From contig NZ_JAVRHO010000049.1 of the NCBI RefSeq assembly GCF_031846515.1, positions 1 to 5,329 of the forward strand: a DNA stretch of 5,329 nucleotides, in the 5' to 3' direction. Made by a program: the position numbers and the translations under genes. This document shows positions 1 to 5,132 of this stretch, one piece after another. This stretch comes from Autumnicola lenta. Lineage in GTDB: Bacteria; Bacteroidota; Bacteroidia; Flavobacteriales; Flavobacteriaceae. Below the pieces are notes generated by a model. It was given only the letters and a program-made list of their open reading frames with translations, was not told where the DNA came from and made no database searches. Within the stretch, counting starts at the first letter, position 1. The number at the start of each line of letters is the position of its first letter.

Positions 1-2
1 TT

Positions 3-572
3 CTCTTCATCCTTTCTATTTTTGTTGTTTTTATCCTAAGCTTCAGCCTTATTTTCGGAATTGAATCTATTGCTGATAATTATTTAGTTTTTCTAATCCT
101 TTTCGCAGTAATGGTTTTGGTTCTGGTTTGGCTGGCCATTTTCTACGAATCAAATAAGTATTTAGAAACCGGACGTCATGATTTTCGGTTAATTCCTCTT
201 CAGAAATTGCAGGTAAGGTTCGAACTACTCAATCTTGACAAAGAATCAAAAGAGCAATTCATCAGGTTGATGAAGGGATTGCGGGTCAGGAAAAAAATCA
301 ATTTTACTATGGGCAACAAAAGCGGTGATTCAGCCAATCATCGTATCCTTTTCGTTCTTTTCGATGGACTGGTCGTTGGCGGTATTCAGGATCTTACAGG
401 GGAGCGGAAACGAAGCTTCTTCAACTTACTTATGGATTCTTTCTTAATGAACAACGAACCGCTAAAAGAAAACACCTTAAAAACCAGTTTTTCCGCCTGG
501 AAAAACGATCAGGAAAAAATTAATTCCCGAAACCAGCGAAAGCTTGTCCGGCAGATGCTGGGAATAGAATAA
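3..572 (+). CDS. Two-TM membrane protein with soluble C-terminal tail, 5' end missing
   Basis: The reading frame is open to the left edge, giving at least 190 codons including the stop, so the true start lies outside the window. The first in-window ATG (111) falls inside a hydrophobic segment and is unlikely to be the start. The visible protein begins with two membrane segments (about residues 1-20 and 28-46, counting from base 3) separated by a short polar turn (GIESIADNY). A basic, soluble tail of about 140 residues follows. The tail's end (LFVLFDGLVVGGIQDL, then a stretch around FFNLLMDSFLMNNEPLKENTL) resembles, by eye, a pattern common in uncharacterised proteins of Bacteroidota mobile elements; I cannot name a family. 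It precedes the HTH gene by 124 bases that hold a separate promoter, so it probably ends its own transcription unit. Function unknown. Confidence refers to its being a real gene. Confidence 0.75.
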   Translation, partial: LFILSIFVVFILSFSLIFGIESIADNYLVFLILFAVMVLVLVWLAIFYESNKYLETGRHDFRLIPLQKLQVRFELLNLDKESKEQFIRLMKGLRVRKKINFTMGNKSGDSANHRILFVLFDGLVVGGIQDLTGERKRSFFNLLMDSFLMNNEPLKENTLKTSFSAWKNDQEKINSRNQRKLVRQMLGIE

Positions 573-607
573 TTATAGCGTAATCATCTTCTTATTCGAA
601 TTATCCT

Positions 608-640
608 ATTGATTTATAGGTATTTGCTTTCCTAAGTTTG
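608..640 (+). promoter_or_regulatory. Candidate Bacteroidota-type promoter for the HTH/helicase genes
   Basis: TAAGTTTG at 633-640 matches the Bacteroidota -7 box TAnnTTTG exactly. ATTG at 608-611 lies 21 bases upstream, an acceptable spacing for the TTG/TTTG -33 element. Transcription would begin near 646-648, leaving a leader of about 50 bases before the ATG at 697. A small inverted repeat (CCTAT 605-609, ATAGG 616-620) overlaps the -33 element. No other exact TAnnTTTG box was noticed in the intergenic regions. Assigned from consensus only. Confidence 0.5.
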
Positions 641-642
641 TC

Positions 643-669
643 TTGCGCAAAATGTAAAAGGCCTTTTAC
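643..669. promoter_or_regulatory. Tandem palindromes at the predicted transcription start, candidate operator
   Basis: TTGCGCAA (643-650) is a perfect 8-bp palindrome. GTAAAAGGCCTTTTAC (654-669) is a perfect 16-bp palindrome starting three bases later. Both sit just downstream of the TAAGTTTG box, over the expected transcription start, where a bound dimer would block transcription. The HTH protein encoded at 697 is the obvious candidate ligand, but that is inference. The palindrome is not followed by a T run, so it does not look like a terminator for the gene upstream. Confidence 0.45.
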
Positions 670-696
670 TCATTTCTAATTTTTAATACTATAGTT

Positions 697-987
697 ATGA
701 ATGAGCAAGATCAAGTAGTGGGCTTATTGGAAGATATTAAAGTCTTACTGTCCCACACCAAAAAAGTAATGAACGTGGATGATCTGGCACAATATACCGG
801 ACTCTCCAAAAGTAAGATTTATAAGCTTACCCATTTGAAGCTTATCCCTACTGGTAATAATCCCAATATCCGTCAGAAGTTTTTTGATAAGGATAAAATT
901 GATGCCTGGTTGTTGGGGGAACCAAACTTTTCTGATGAATTCCTGGAGCAGCAGTTTAATCAAAAGCTGCTAAAGAACCGAAAGTAG
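697..987 (+). CDS. Small helix-turn-helix protein, excisionase/HTH_17-like
   Basis: This 96-residue protein carries an excisionase-type (MerR-like winged) helix-turn-helix at about residues 25-73. The visible landmarks are MNVDDLAQYTGLSKSKIYKL (helix-turn-helix), KLIPTG (turn) and KFFDKDKIDAWLL (wing and last helix). Residues 1-22 form a probable helix that could help dimerisation; the C-terminus is charged. Such proteins in Bacteroidota mobile elements act as recombination directionality factors or as regulators of excision and transfer genes; which applies here cannot be read from sequence. No integrase is in the window, so an excisionase role would need one outside it. The leader shows no Shine-Dalgarno and is AT-rich, normal for the phylum. 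The gene is followed after 32 bases by the helicase gene and is probably cotranscribed with it. Confidence 0.88.
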   Translation: MNEQDQVVGLLEDIKVLLSHTKKVMNVDDLAQYTGLSKSKIYKLTHLKLIPTGNNPNIRQKFFDKDKIDAWLLGEPNFSDEFLEQQFNQKLLKNRK

Positions 988-1005
988 GTTTTCCATCACT
1001 AATCC

Positions 1006-1017
1006 TAAAATTTTTAA
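1006..1017 (+). repeat. 12-base AT-rich leader, copy 1
   Basis: TAAAATTTTTAA lies just upstream of the helicase ATG at 1020. The identical 12-mer occurs at 4656-4667, just upstream of the membrane-protein ATG at 4671, and both genes begin ATGAAAAA. Neither leader has a Shine-Dalgarno. This fits A/T-rich translation start regions in Bacteroidota and may be no more than shared composition. Confidence 0.35.
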
Positions 1018-1019
1018 AG

Positions 1020-2243
1020 ATGAAAAAGATATCCTATATCAGGGTCGGCACCTGCTACTATAAAATCGTACAGATACCTACCATTTCAGGGAGCTTTAAT
1101 GAGAGTCTAGTTCCATGGAATATTGAGACCCTCCGCAATGATCACGGTAAAGCTTTTATTGGAGCCATTAAAAAATATGATGGCTTCACCTGCCTTCCCG
1201 GTCATAAGGATTTTAAAAAGGAATGTCATGGGTTTTACAATACCTATTCTCCTTTGCCTCATATCCCGCAGGAAGGGAAGGTGGATATTTCACTACGCTT
1301 TGTTAAGCATATTTTTGGGGACCAGTTCGAGCTGGGACTTGATTATATACAGCTATTGTATTCCAGGCCGCTCCAGATCTTACCCATCCTGTGCCTGGTT
1401 TCGAAAGAGAGGGTTACAGGTAAAACAACCTTTCTCAAATGGTTAAAAGCAATTTTTGACAATAACCTGACTTACCTCACCAATGACAATTTCAGCAGCC
1501 AGTTTAATGCTGATTGGGCCAACAAACTTCTTATATGTATCGATGAAGTACTGTTCAACAAAGAAGAACTTACAGAAAGAATCAAATACTTAAGTACCAC
1601 CGATTTTAATAAACTGGAAGCTAAAGGCAAGGACAAGCGCGAGGTGGAATTCTTTAGCAAGTTTATCCTTTGCAGCAACAATGAAGATAACTTCATTAAA
1701 ATCGATAGTGAGGAAACGCGCTTCTGGGTATTAAAAGTTCCTCCCCTACAAAAAGAAGAAACCCATTTTTTAGAAGACCTGAAGGCAGAAATTCCGGCAT
1801 TTCTATATTACCTCGATCAGCGCCAGTTGACTACCAGGCACAGCACGAGGATGTGGTTTGCGCCAGAAGAGGTACGTACCGATGCTTTGACCTGTTTGAT
1901 GCAAAACAACCGAAATCGTGTGGAAAAGGAACTGGCCAATATAATCCTGAGCGTCATGGAAACTTATGAAGTGGATGAAGTAAATATTTGTCCCGTGGAT
2001 GCTTTGCATGTTTTAAACCGCACCCGGATTAAAACAGACTTAACACAATTACGGCAGATCCTAAAAAAGGATTGGAAACTAAGCAACCAGGACAACTCCC
2101 TTAGCTATCAGAAGATGATCATGTGGGTGGATGGCGGACTGGGGTTCATTCCTGCAAAAGGAAGATACTATACTGTTACAGCATCTTTTTTACTGCAGCG
2201 CTTTGGCCAAGAACAGCAAAGTGATGAGATGATGAATAAGTGA
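1020..2243 (+). CDS. SF3-type helicase, DUF5906/primase-helicase family, without primase half
   Basis: This 407-residue protein has an SF3-type ATPase core. The P-loop is SKERVTGKTTFLKWL (from residue 128; GKT at 134-136). The Walker B strand is LLICIDEV (170-177; Asp175, Glu176). A motif C-like strand follows at KFILCSNNEDN (214-224, polar Asn at 220/221), then an arginine-finger candidate in EETRFWVLKVPP (Arg234). Residues 60-125 match, by eye, the region that precedes the ATPase in DUF5906 proteins (GFYNTYSPLP). The last 110 residues look like a winged-helix DNA-binding tail. No primase active site is apparent in the first 100 residues, so it is probably a helicase that works with the Toprim primase encoded at 2494. 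The first P-loop glycine is replaced: Lys129 sits where GxxxxGKT expects Gly. The expected role is unwinding the element's origin during autonomous replication. The ATG at 1020 has no in-frame alternative close upstream. Confidence 0.85.
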   Translation: MKKISYIRVGTCYYKIVQIPTISGSFNESLVPWNIETLRNDHGKAFIGAIKKYDGFTCLPGHKDFKKECHGFYNTYSPLPHIPQEGKVDISLRFVKHIFGDQFELGLDYIQLLYSRPLQILPILCLVSKERVTGKTTFLKWLKAIFDNNLTYLTNDNFSSQFNADWANKLLICIDEVLFNKEELTERIKYLSTTDFNKLEAKGKDKREVEFFSKFILCSNNEDNFIKIDSEETRFWVLKVPPLQKEETHFLEDLKAEIPAFLYYLDQRQLTTRHSTRMWFAPEEVRTDALTCLMQNNRNRVEKELANIILSVMETYEVDEVNICPVDALHVLNRTRIKTDLTQLRQILKKDWKLSNQDNSLSYQKMIMWVDGGLGFIPAKGRYYTVTASFLLQRFGQEQQSDEMMNK

Positions 2244-2309
2244 TACACCTGTGAAAGGTACGATTTATAAGGTCTTTCCGTCAAATAATCATCATTCCAG
2301 GTCATCCTG

Positions 2310-2326
2310 AGAGTACACTACTAGTA
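2310..2326. repeat. Short palindrome and partner of the 2380 dyad
   Basis: AGAGTA (2310-2315) repeats the left arm of the hairpin at 2380-2395. The adjoining CACTACT (2316-2322) is the complement of AGTAGTG (2382-2388) in that hairpin. TACTAGTA (2319-2326) is itself a perfect palindrome. These related units add to the repeat content of the spacer; their role is unknown. Confidence 0.35.
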
Positions 2327-2353
2327 AACAGCATTAGGTTATTTCTTTTTTTT

Positions 2354-2433
2354 TGATGAATGATGAGAAAATATAAATAAGAGTAGTGATACTCTGGGTT
2401 TTCAGCCGCATTTTCCTCATCGTTTTTTCATCA
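2354..2433. repeat. Nested inverted repeat around a central hairpin
   Basis: A perfect dyad AGAGTA-GTGA-TACTCT (2380-2395) sits at the centre. It is flanked by larger imperfect arms: the left arm at 2354-2372 runs TGATGAA, TGATGAG, AAAAT, and the complement of the right arm (2410-2433) runs TGATGAA, a five-base insertion, GATGAG, G, AAAAT. The whole forms a roughly 80-base near-palindrome that could extrude as a cruciform. The central hairpin is not followed by a T run, so termination is unlikely. Confidence 0.4.
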
Positions 2434-2448
2434 AAGAATAATGATGAA
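2427..2448. repeat. Perfect inverted repeat TTCATCA-N8-TGATGAA
   Basis: TTCATCA (2427-2433) and TGATGAA (2442-2448) are perfect complements separated by eight bases. The right copy is the same heptamer as at 2354-2360. The arms contain the GATGA core enriched in this spacer, so this may be one dimeric binding site of the same protein. It lies about 45 bases before the primase start and could equally be an operator for that gene. Confidence 0.4.
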
Positions 2449-2493
2449 GTGGGAATAGCAAGAATTATTAATACTTATTAATGAAAAAGTGAA

Positions 2494-3372
2494 ATGAGAA
2501 GAGAAATTAGTATATCCAAGAGCTGTGAAAGCGCCCGTAATATTTGCATCGTAAAAACGCTGGCAAAATTAGGGCACTTCCCCAGCAGAACATCGGAGAA
2601 AGAAGCTTGGTTTCTGAGTCCCCTTCGGTCAGAAACCCAAGCCTCTTTCAACGTTTCTTTGCGTAAGAACTTATGGTATGACTTCGGAATTGGCAAAGGA
2701 GGTTCTATTATAGATTTGATTATGGCTATGAAATCCTGTGCTATAAATGAGGCAGTGCAATTCTTACAAGCGGACACTATAATTCCTTATTTTATTGCGC
2801 CTGCACCACAACTCCCTTCTGAAAGCAAAATTGAAATTACAGCTGTAGGGCCTCTGAAGCATTACGCTTTAAAAGGGTATTTACGCTCGAGAAGAATTCC
2901 TGTTGAAGTTGCCCGGAGGTATTGTAAAGAAGTTTGGTACAAGTTGAGAGGCCAGGAATACTTTGCTGTAGGATTAGAAAACAATTTAGGGGGATGGGAG
3001 CTTCGGAATAAATATTACAAAAATTCCTCCTCTCCTAAATCATATAGCTTTATTGATCATTCATCAAATCGACTGGTGGTAACTGAAGGCATTCTTGACT
3101 TTCTTACCCTGGCAGTTCTAAATGAAGGTCTGCTAAATACTTCAGATGGTATTGTACTTAATTCCCTTGCTTTCCTTACAGACATCAAAAAAATCATTTC
3201 TGAATACCACGAAATATTTCTCTTCCTGGATAATGACCCTGCAGGAGAAAAAGCTACTACATTGCTTTTAAGATTTTCTGCAAATGTCACTGATTGCAGT
3301 GGTTTTTACCACCCATATAAAGACCTCAATGAAAAACTGATTTTCAATTCAAAAAATATAAAAGTTGAATGA
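2494..3372 (+). CDS. Toprim-domain DNA primase with degenerate zinc-finger region
   Basis: This 292-residue protein has the layout of a DnaG-like primase of mobile elements. Residues 10-92 match the CHC2 zinc-finger domain in pattern: CIVKTLAKLG, then AWFLSPLRSETQASFNV (38-54), then LWYDFGIGKGGSIIDLI (60-76), then NEAVQFL. The metal-binding residues of a true CHC2 finger are not at their expected places (Ser-Pro for Cys-Pro, Asp-Phe for Cys-Phe), so zinc is probably not bound. The Toprim domain spans about 190-270, with VVTEGILDFL (Glu198) and IFLFLDNDPAGEKA (Asp246, Asp248), the acidic residues that hold catalytic Mg2+. KDLNE (276-280) is a typical ending of the family. It probably makes primers for replication of the element, with the helicase encoded upstream. 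The ATG at 2494 gives the expected N-terminus; an upstream ATG at 2481 is out of frame and stops after three codons. Confidence 0.87.
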   Translation: MRREISISKSCESARNICIVKTLAKLGHFPSRTSEKEAWFLSPLRSETQASFNVSLRKNLWYDFGIGKGGSIIDLIMAMKSCAINEAVQFLQADTIIPYFIAPAPQLPSESKIEITAVGPLKHYALKGYLRSRRIPVEVARRYCKEVWYKLRGQEYFAVGLENNLGGWELRNKYYKNSSSPKSYSFIDHSSNRLVVTEGILDFLTLAVLNEGLLNTSDGIVLNSLAFLTDIKKIISEYHEIFLFLDNDPAGEKATTLLLRFSANVTDCSGFYHPYKDLNEKLIFNSKNIKVE

Positions 3373-3422
3373 GAGAAATAATTATTCCGGTAAATGCCTA
3401 TCGGAGAATTTCAGTTGAAAGA

Positions 3423-3463
3423 GTAAAGCAAGATGTGTCATTGTCATGACATTCTTGCTTTAC
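3423..3463. other. Long hairpin upstream of mobC, candidate oriT
   Basis: GTAAAGCAAGA (3423-3433) pairs perfectly with TCTTGCTTTAC (3453-3463). Inside, after a small internal loop, TGTCA (3436-3440) pairs with TGACA (3447-3451), leaving a six-base loop. The total is 16 base pairs with one asymmetric interruption. It lies 51 bases after the primase stop and 33 before the mobC start, the usual place for oriT in Mob cassettes. The 3' side runs into CGCCCGGAGG rather than a T run, so it is not a typical intrinsic terminator. The nick site cannot be placed. A role as an mRNA structure controlling mobC is the main alternative. Confidence 0.5.
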
Positions 3464-3496
3464 GCCCGGAGGTTGCAAAGACTTTAAAAGAAAAAA

Positions 3497-3793
3497 ATGA
3501 AAAGGGAATACATCCAGATCCGCTGCTCGATTTACGAGAAGAAGCTGCTCAAAAGAAGAGCGGCCAGGGCAGGGATTTCCCTTTCGGAATATCTTCGATC
3601 TACTGCTTTTCAAAGGAATATTGTAGAACGGATTACCCCGGAGCAGTTGGAGTACTACCGGATGTTGGTGCAATACAAAAATAACTTTGCACGGATCAGC
3701 AGCATGTTCAAAAAGCGGGATCCGCAATTGGCTGCAACGGTGGAAAAGTTGGCGGAAGAAATCAGGAACCACCTAAAAAACTTTAAAAAATGA
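3497..3793 (+). CDS. mobC: MobC-like relaxosome accessory protein (ribbon-helix-helix)
   Basis: This 98-residue basic protein begins with a probable DNA-contacting strand (KREYIQIRCS, residues 2-11). Two helices follow (EKKLLKRRAARAG, then SLSEYLRSTAF), the pattern of ribbon-helix-helix MobC proteins. The remainder is helical and charged (TPEQLEYYRMLVQYKNNFAR, then a C-terminal helix ending HLKNFKK). MobC proteins bind near oriT and help the relaxase open the nick region. Its stop overlaps the relaxase start as ATGA, so the two are translationally coupled. The leader is A-rich (ACTTTAAAAG then seven A) with no clear Shine-Dalgarno. The gene symbol is used in the family sense. A second open frame from 3433 overlaps this one but has no family features. 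Confidence 0.87.
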   Translation: MKREYIQIRCSIYEKKLLKRRAARAGISLSEYLRSTAFQRNIVERITPEQLEYYRMLVQYKNNFARISSMFKKRDPQLAATVEKLAEEIRNHLKNFKK

Positions 3794-4653
3794 TCGGGAA
3801 AGGACATGCCATTTCCAGCACAAAGGTCTCCATATCCTATGGCTGGAACCAGGAGAAAGAGGCCGAAGTGGTGCTGAAAGAACATCTGGCCGGGGATACT
3901 CCCGCTGAGATCACTGAAGAATTTAATATTATTCAGTCGCAAAATGAGCGTTGCCACAACAACACCTTAAGCTTTATAGTCAGCCCATCGATAGAGGACG
4001 GAAGGGATTTAAGTAAAAAAGACCTGGAGGAAATCGCCAAAAAATTTTTAAAGGAGATGAACTTGCAAAACAATCAATCCATTGGGTTTGTTCACCGGGA
4101 TAAGGCACATACACATATTCATATCTACACCAATAGGATTGGCTTTGATGGCAAAGCCTATAATGACAGCTTTATCGGAAAACGAAGCCAGATGGCTGCA
4201 GACAATGTAGCAAAAGAATTAGGGCTTACCAGAGCGCGGGAAAAACAACAGGAAAAACTCCGGGAATTAAAAAACCTTCGACAGGAAATCAAAATTCTAA
4301 ATGACCGGGTGCTTCAAACAAGGCCAAAGTCCCTGGATGAATATATGAGCAAAATGAAAGCTCATAAGGTGGAAGTGATTCCCACTATCAATAAATCTAT
4401 TCAACTGCAGGGGTTCCGTGTGGAATACAAAGGAGTAAATCTCAAAGCAAGTGAGGTGCACCGGGATATGGGTGGCAATAGACTTATTGCGCAAATTTCT
4501 CAAAACAGGAGTCTTACCAGGTTGAGGGAAGTACCAAAAAGCCTGCTGATAATGAACAAAACAGTACAGTTAAGTACAAATCTAACCACCAGAATAGCCA
4601 AAGAACTTATAAAGGGAGCTCTGAAAGCACTGGATACAGGTATAGGAATATGA
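3790..4653 (+). CDS. Relaxase, MobA/VirD2-type mobilization nuclease
   Basis: This 287-residue protein is a relaxase of the MobA/VirD2 (Relaxase, MOBP-like) superfamily. The N-terminus has STKVSISYGWNQEKEAEVVL, where Tyr17 is the best candidate for the nucleophile that attaches to DNA. The metal-binding motif is VHRDKAHTHIHIYTNRIG (residues 101-118), with His102, Asp104, His107, His109, His111 and Asn115. A charged coiled-coil-like helix follows (about 147-175). The tail has FRVEYKGVNLKASEVHRDMG (209-228), a pattern often seen after the nuclease domain. The enzyme would nick one strand at oriT and carry it into the recipient through a helper's type IV secretion system. No helicase or primase domain is fused, so it is a compact relaxase. 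Its start overlaps the mobC stop by four bases. It is called mobB in some Bacteroidota elements; I leave the symbol open. Confidence 0.9.
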   Translation: MIGKGHAISSTKVSISYGWNQEKEAEVVLKEHLAGDTPAEITEEFNIIQSQNERCHNNTLSFIVSPSIEDGRDLSKKDLEEIAKKFLKEMNLQNNQSIGFVHRDKAHTHIHIYTNRIGFDGKAYNDSFIGKRSQMAADNVAKELGLTRAREKQQEKLRELKNLRQEIKILNDRVLQTRPKSLDEYMSKMKAHKVEVIPTINKSIQLQGFRVEYKGVNLKASEVHRDMGGNRLIAQISQNRSLTRLREVPKSLLIMNKTVQLSTNLTTRIAKELIKGALKALDTGIGI

Positions 4654-4655
4654 TT

Positions 4656-4667
4656 TAAAATTTTTAA
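4656..4667 (+). repeat. 12-base AT-rich leader, copy 2
   Basis: TAAAATTTTTAA, identical to 1006-1017, fills most of the 17-base gap between the relaxase stop and the ATG at 4671. It may act as a weak, A/T-rich translation start region. See the copy before the helicase gene. Confidence 0.35.
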
Positions 4668-4670
4668 GCA

Positions 4671-5129
4671 ATGAAAAAACTAGATGAAATTATGGAACTG
4701 ATGGCCGACGAGATGGCTGATTTCAAAACTACTATTGTGGAACTTCAACGGCTTTCGGATAAACTATTTAGTCTCAGCATCCCAATTACAACCGAAGCTC
4801 TGGAAAAGGACCTCAGCACTTTTCTGAAAAAACAGGAATTGGAAAGTCAGGAAAGGAATGAAATTCTAAATGGCATTGATAAGAAACTAAAGAACGCCAG
4901 GCTGATACCGAATTATCTACTGATCCTTTTAGGTATTATGGGAATACTTGCTTTAAGTTTAATAGGGTACTTTAGTTACACCTCCAATAAACAAACAGAG
5001 CAAAATTTTGAGGTCTACCGTATGATCATGGAATCTCAGAATATACTATACGAAGATTATTTCGCAGCATATCCGGAAATCAAAGAGAATTATTGCCAGT
5101 GGCTGGAAGAAGAAAACCAGGATTTGTAA
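4671..5129 (+). CDS. Small single-pass membrane protein, putative mobilization accessory protein
   Basis: This 152-residue protein has a long charged helical region (residues 1-75, likely coiled coil; repeats of Leu, Met and Ile among Glu and Lys). One membrane segment follows (about 82-103, NYLLILLGIMGILALSLIGY). The last 45 residues are acidic and aromatic (VYRMIMESQN, then YPEIKENYCQWLEEE). There is no signal peptide; basic residues before the segment (KKLKNAR) suggest that the N-terminus stays in the cytoplasm. It lies 17 bases after the relaxase gene, probably in the same operon, and small proteins of this shape are common after relaxase genes in Bacteroidota elements (possibly the group annotated DUF6730, from memory only). 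A plausible job is holding the relaxosome at the membrane or at the helper's coupling protein; that is inference. Biochemical function is unknown. Confidence 0.8.
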   Translation: MKKLDEIMELMADEMADFKTTIVELQRLSDKLFSLSIPITTEALEKDLSTFLKKQELESQERNEILNGIDKKLKNARLIPNYLLILLGIMGILALSLIGYFSYTSNKQTEQNFEVYRMIMESQNILYEDYFAAYPEIKENYCQWLEEENQDL

Positions 5130-5132
5130 TGA

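Larger units (their letters stand above)
2223..2482. other. Repeat-rich spacer, candidate replication origin
   Basis: The 250 bases between the helicase and primase genes (2244-2493), plus the last codons of the helicase gene, are crowded with the pentamer GATGA and its complement TCATC. GATGA starts at 2223, 2228, 2231, 2355, 2362 and 2443; TCATC starts at 2289, 2302, 2417 and 2428. That is ten in 225 bases, against roughly a dozen noticed in the other 5.1 kb. Longer forms include AATCATCATTCC (2287-2298) and AATGATGAAG (2440-2449). An AT-rich end follows with TTATTAAT twice (2465-2472, 2475-2482). Clustered short repeats beside an AT-rich tract, flanked by helicase and primase genes, suggest an origin where an initiator binds and strands open. 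No TAnnTTTG promoter or convincing ORF was seen here. Confidence 0.4.

Noticed and set aside
111..113. ATG at 111 as the start of the first gene
   Set aside because: The frame stays open to the left edge and codes for a membrane-like segment there; starting at 111 would cut through the second hydrophobic helix.
2346..2354. Nine-T run as intrinsic terminator of the helicase gene
   Set aside because: No stable GC-rich stem stands directly before it; the near-by repeats are AT-rich and imperfect.
2478..2777. Minus-strand 99-codon frame opposite the primase gene, and other minus-strand frames
   Set aside because: All lie opposite well-supported + strand genes and show no domain pattern or leader of their own.
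3387..3415. Imperfect inverted pair TTCCG...CGGAGAA before the main hairpin
   Set aside because: Arms of only four or five bases with an indel; too weak to call.
3423..3463. Hairpin as transcription terminator of the primase gene
   Set aside because: The stem is followed by ACGCCCGGAGG rather than T residues, so oriT or another DNA/RNA structure fits better.
3433..3684. 83-codon open frame overlapping mobC in another frame
   Set aside because: It begins within the hairpin, has no family features, and overlaps the well-supported mobC frame for most of its length.
4057..4059. Internal in-frame start (Met90) in the relaxase gene after AAAGGAG
   Set aside because: The purine-rich string is explained by the codons for Lys-Glu, this phylum makes little use of Shine-Dalgarno sequences, and the shortened product would lack the candidate nucleophile Tyr17.
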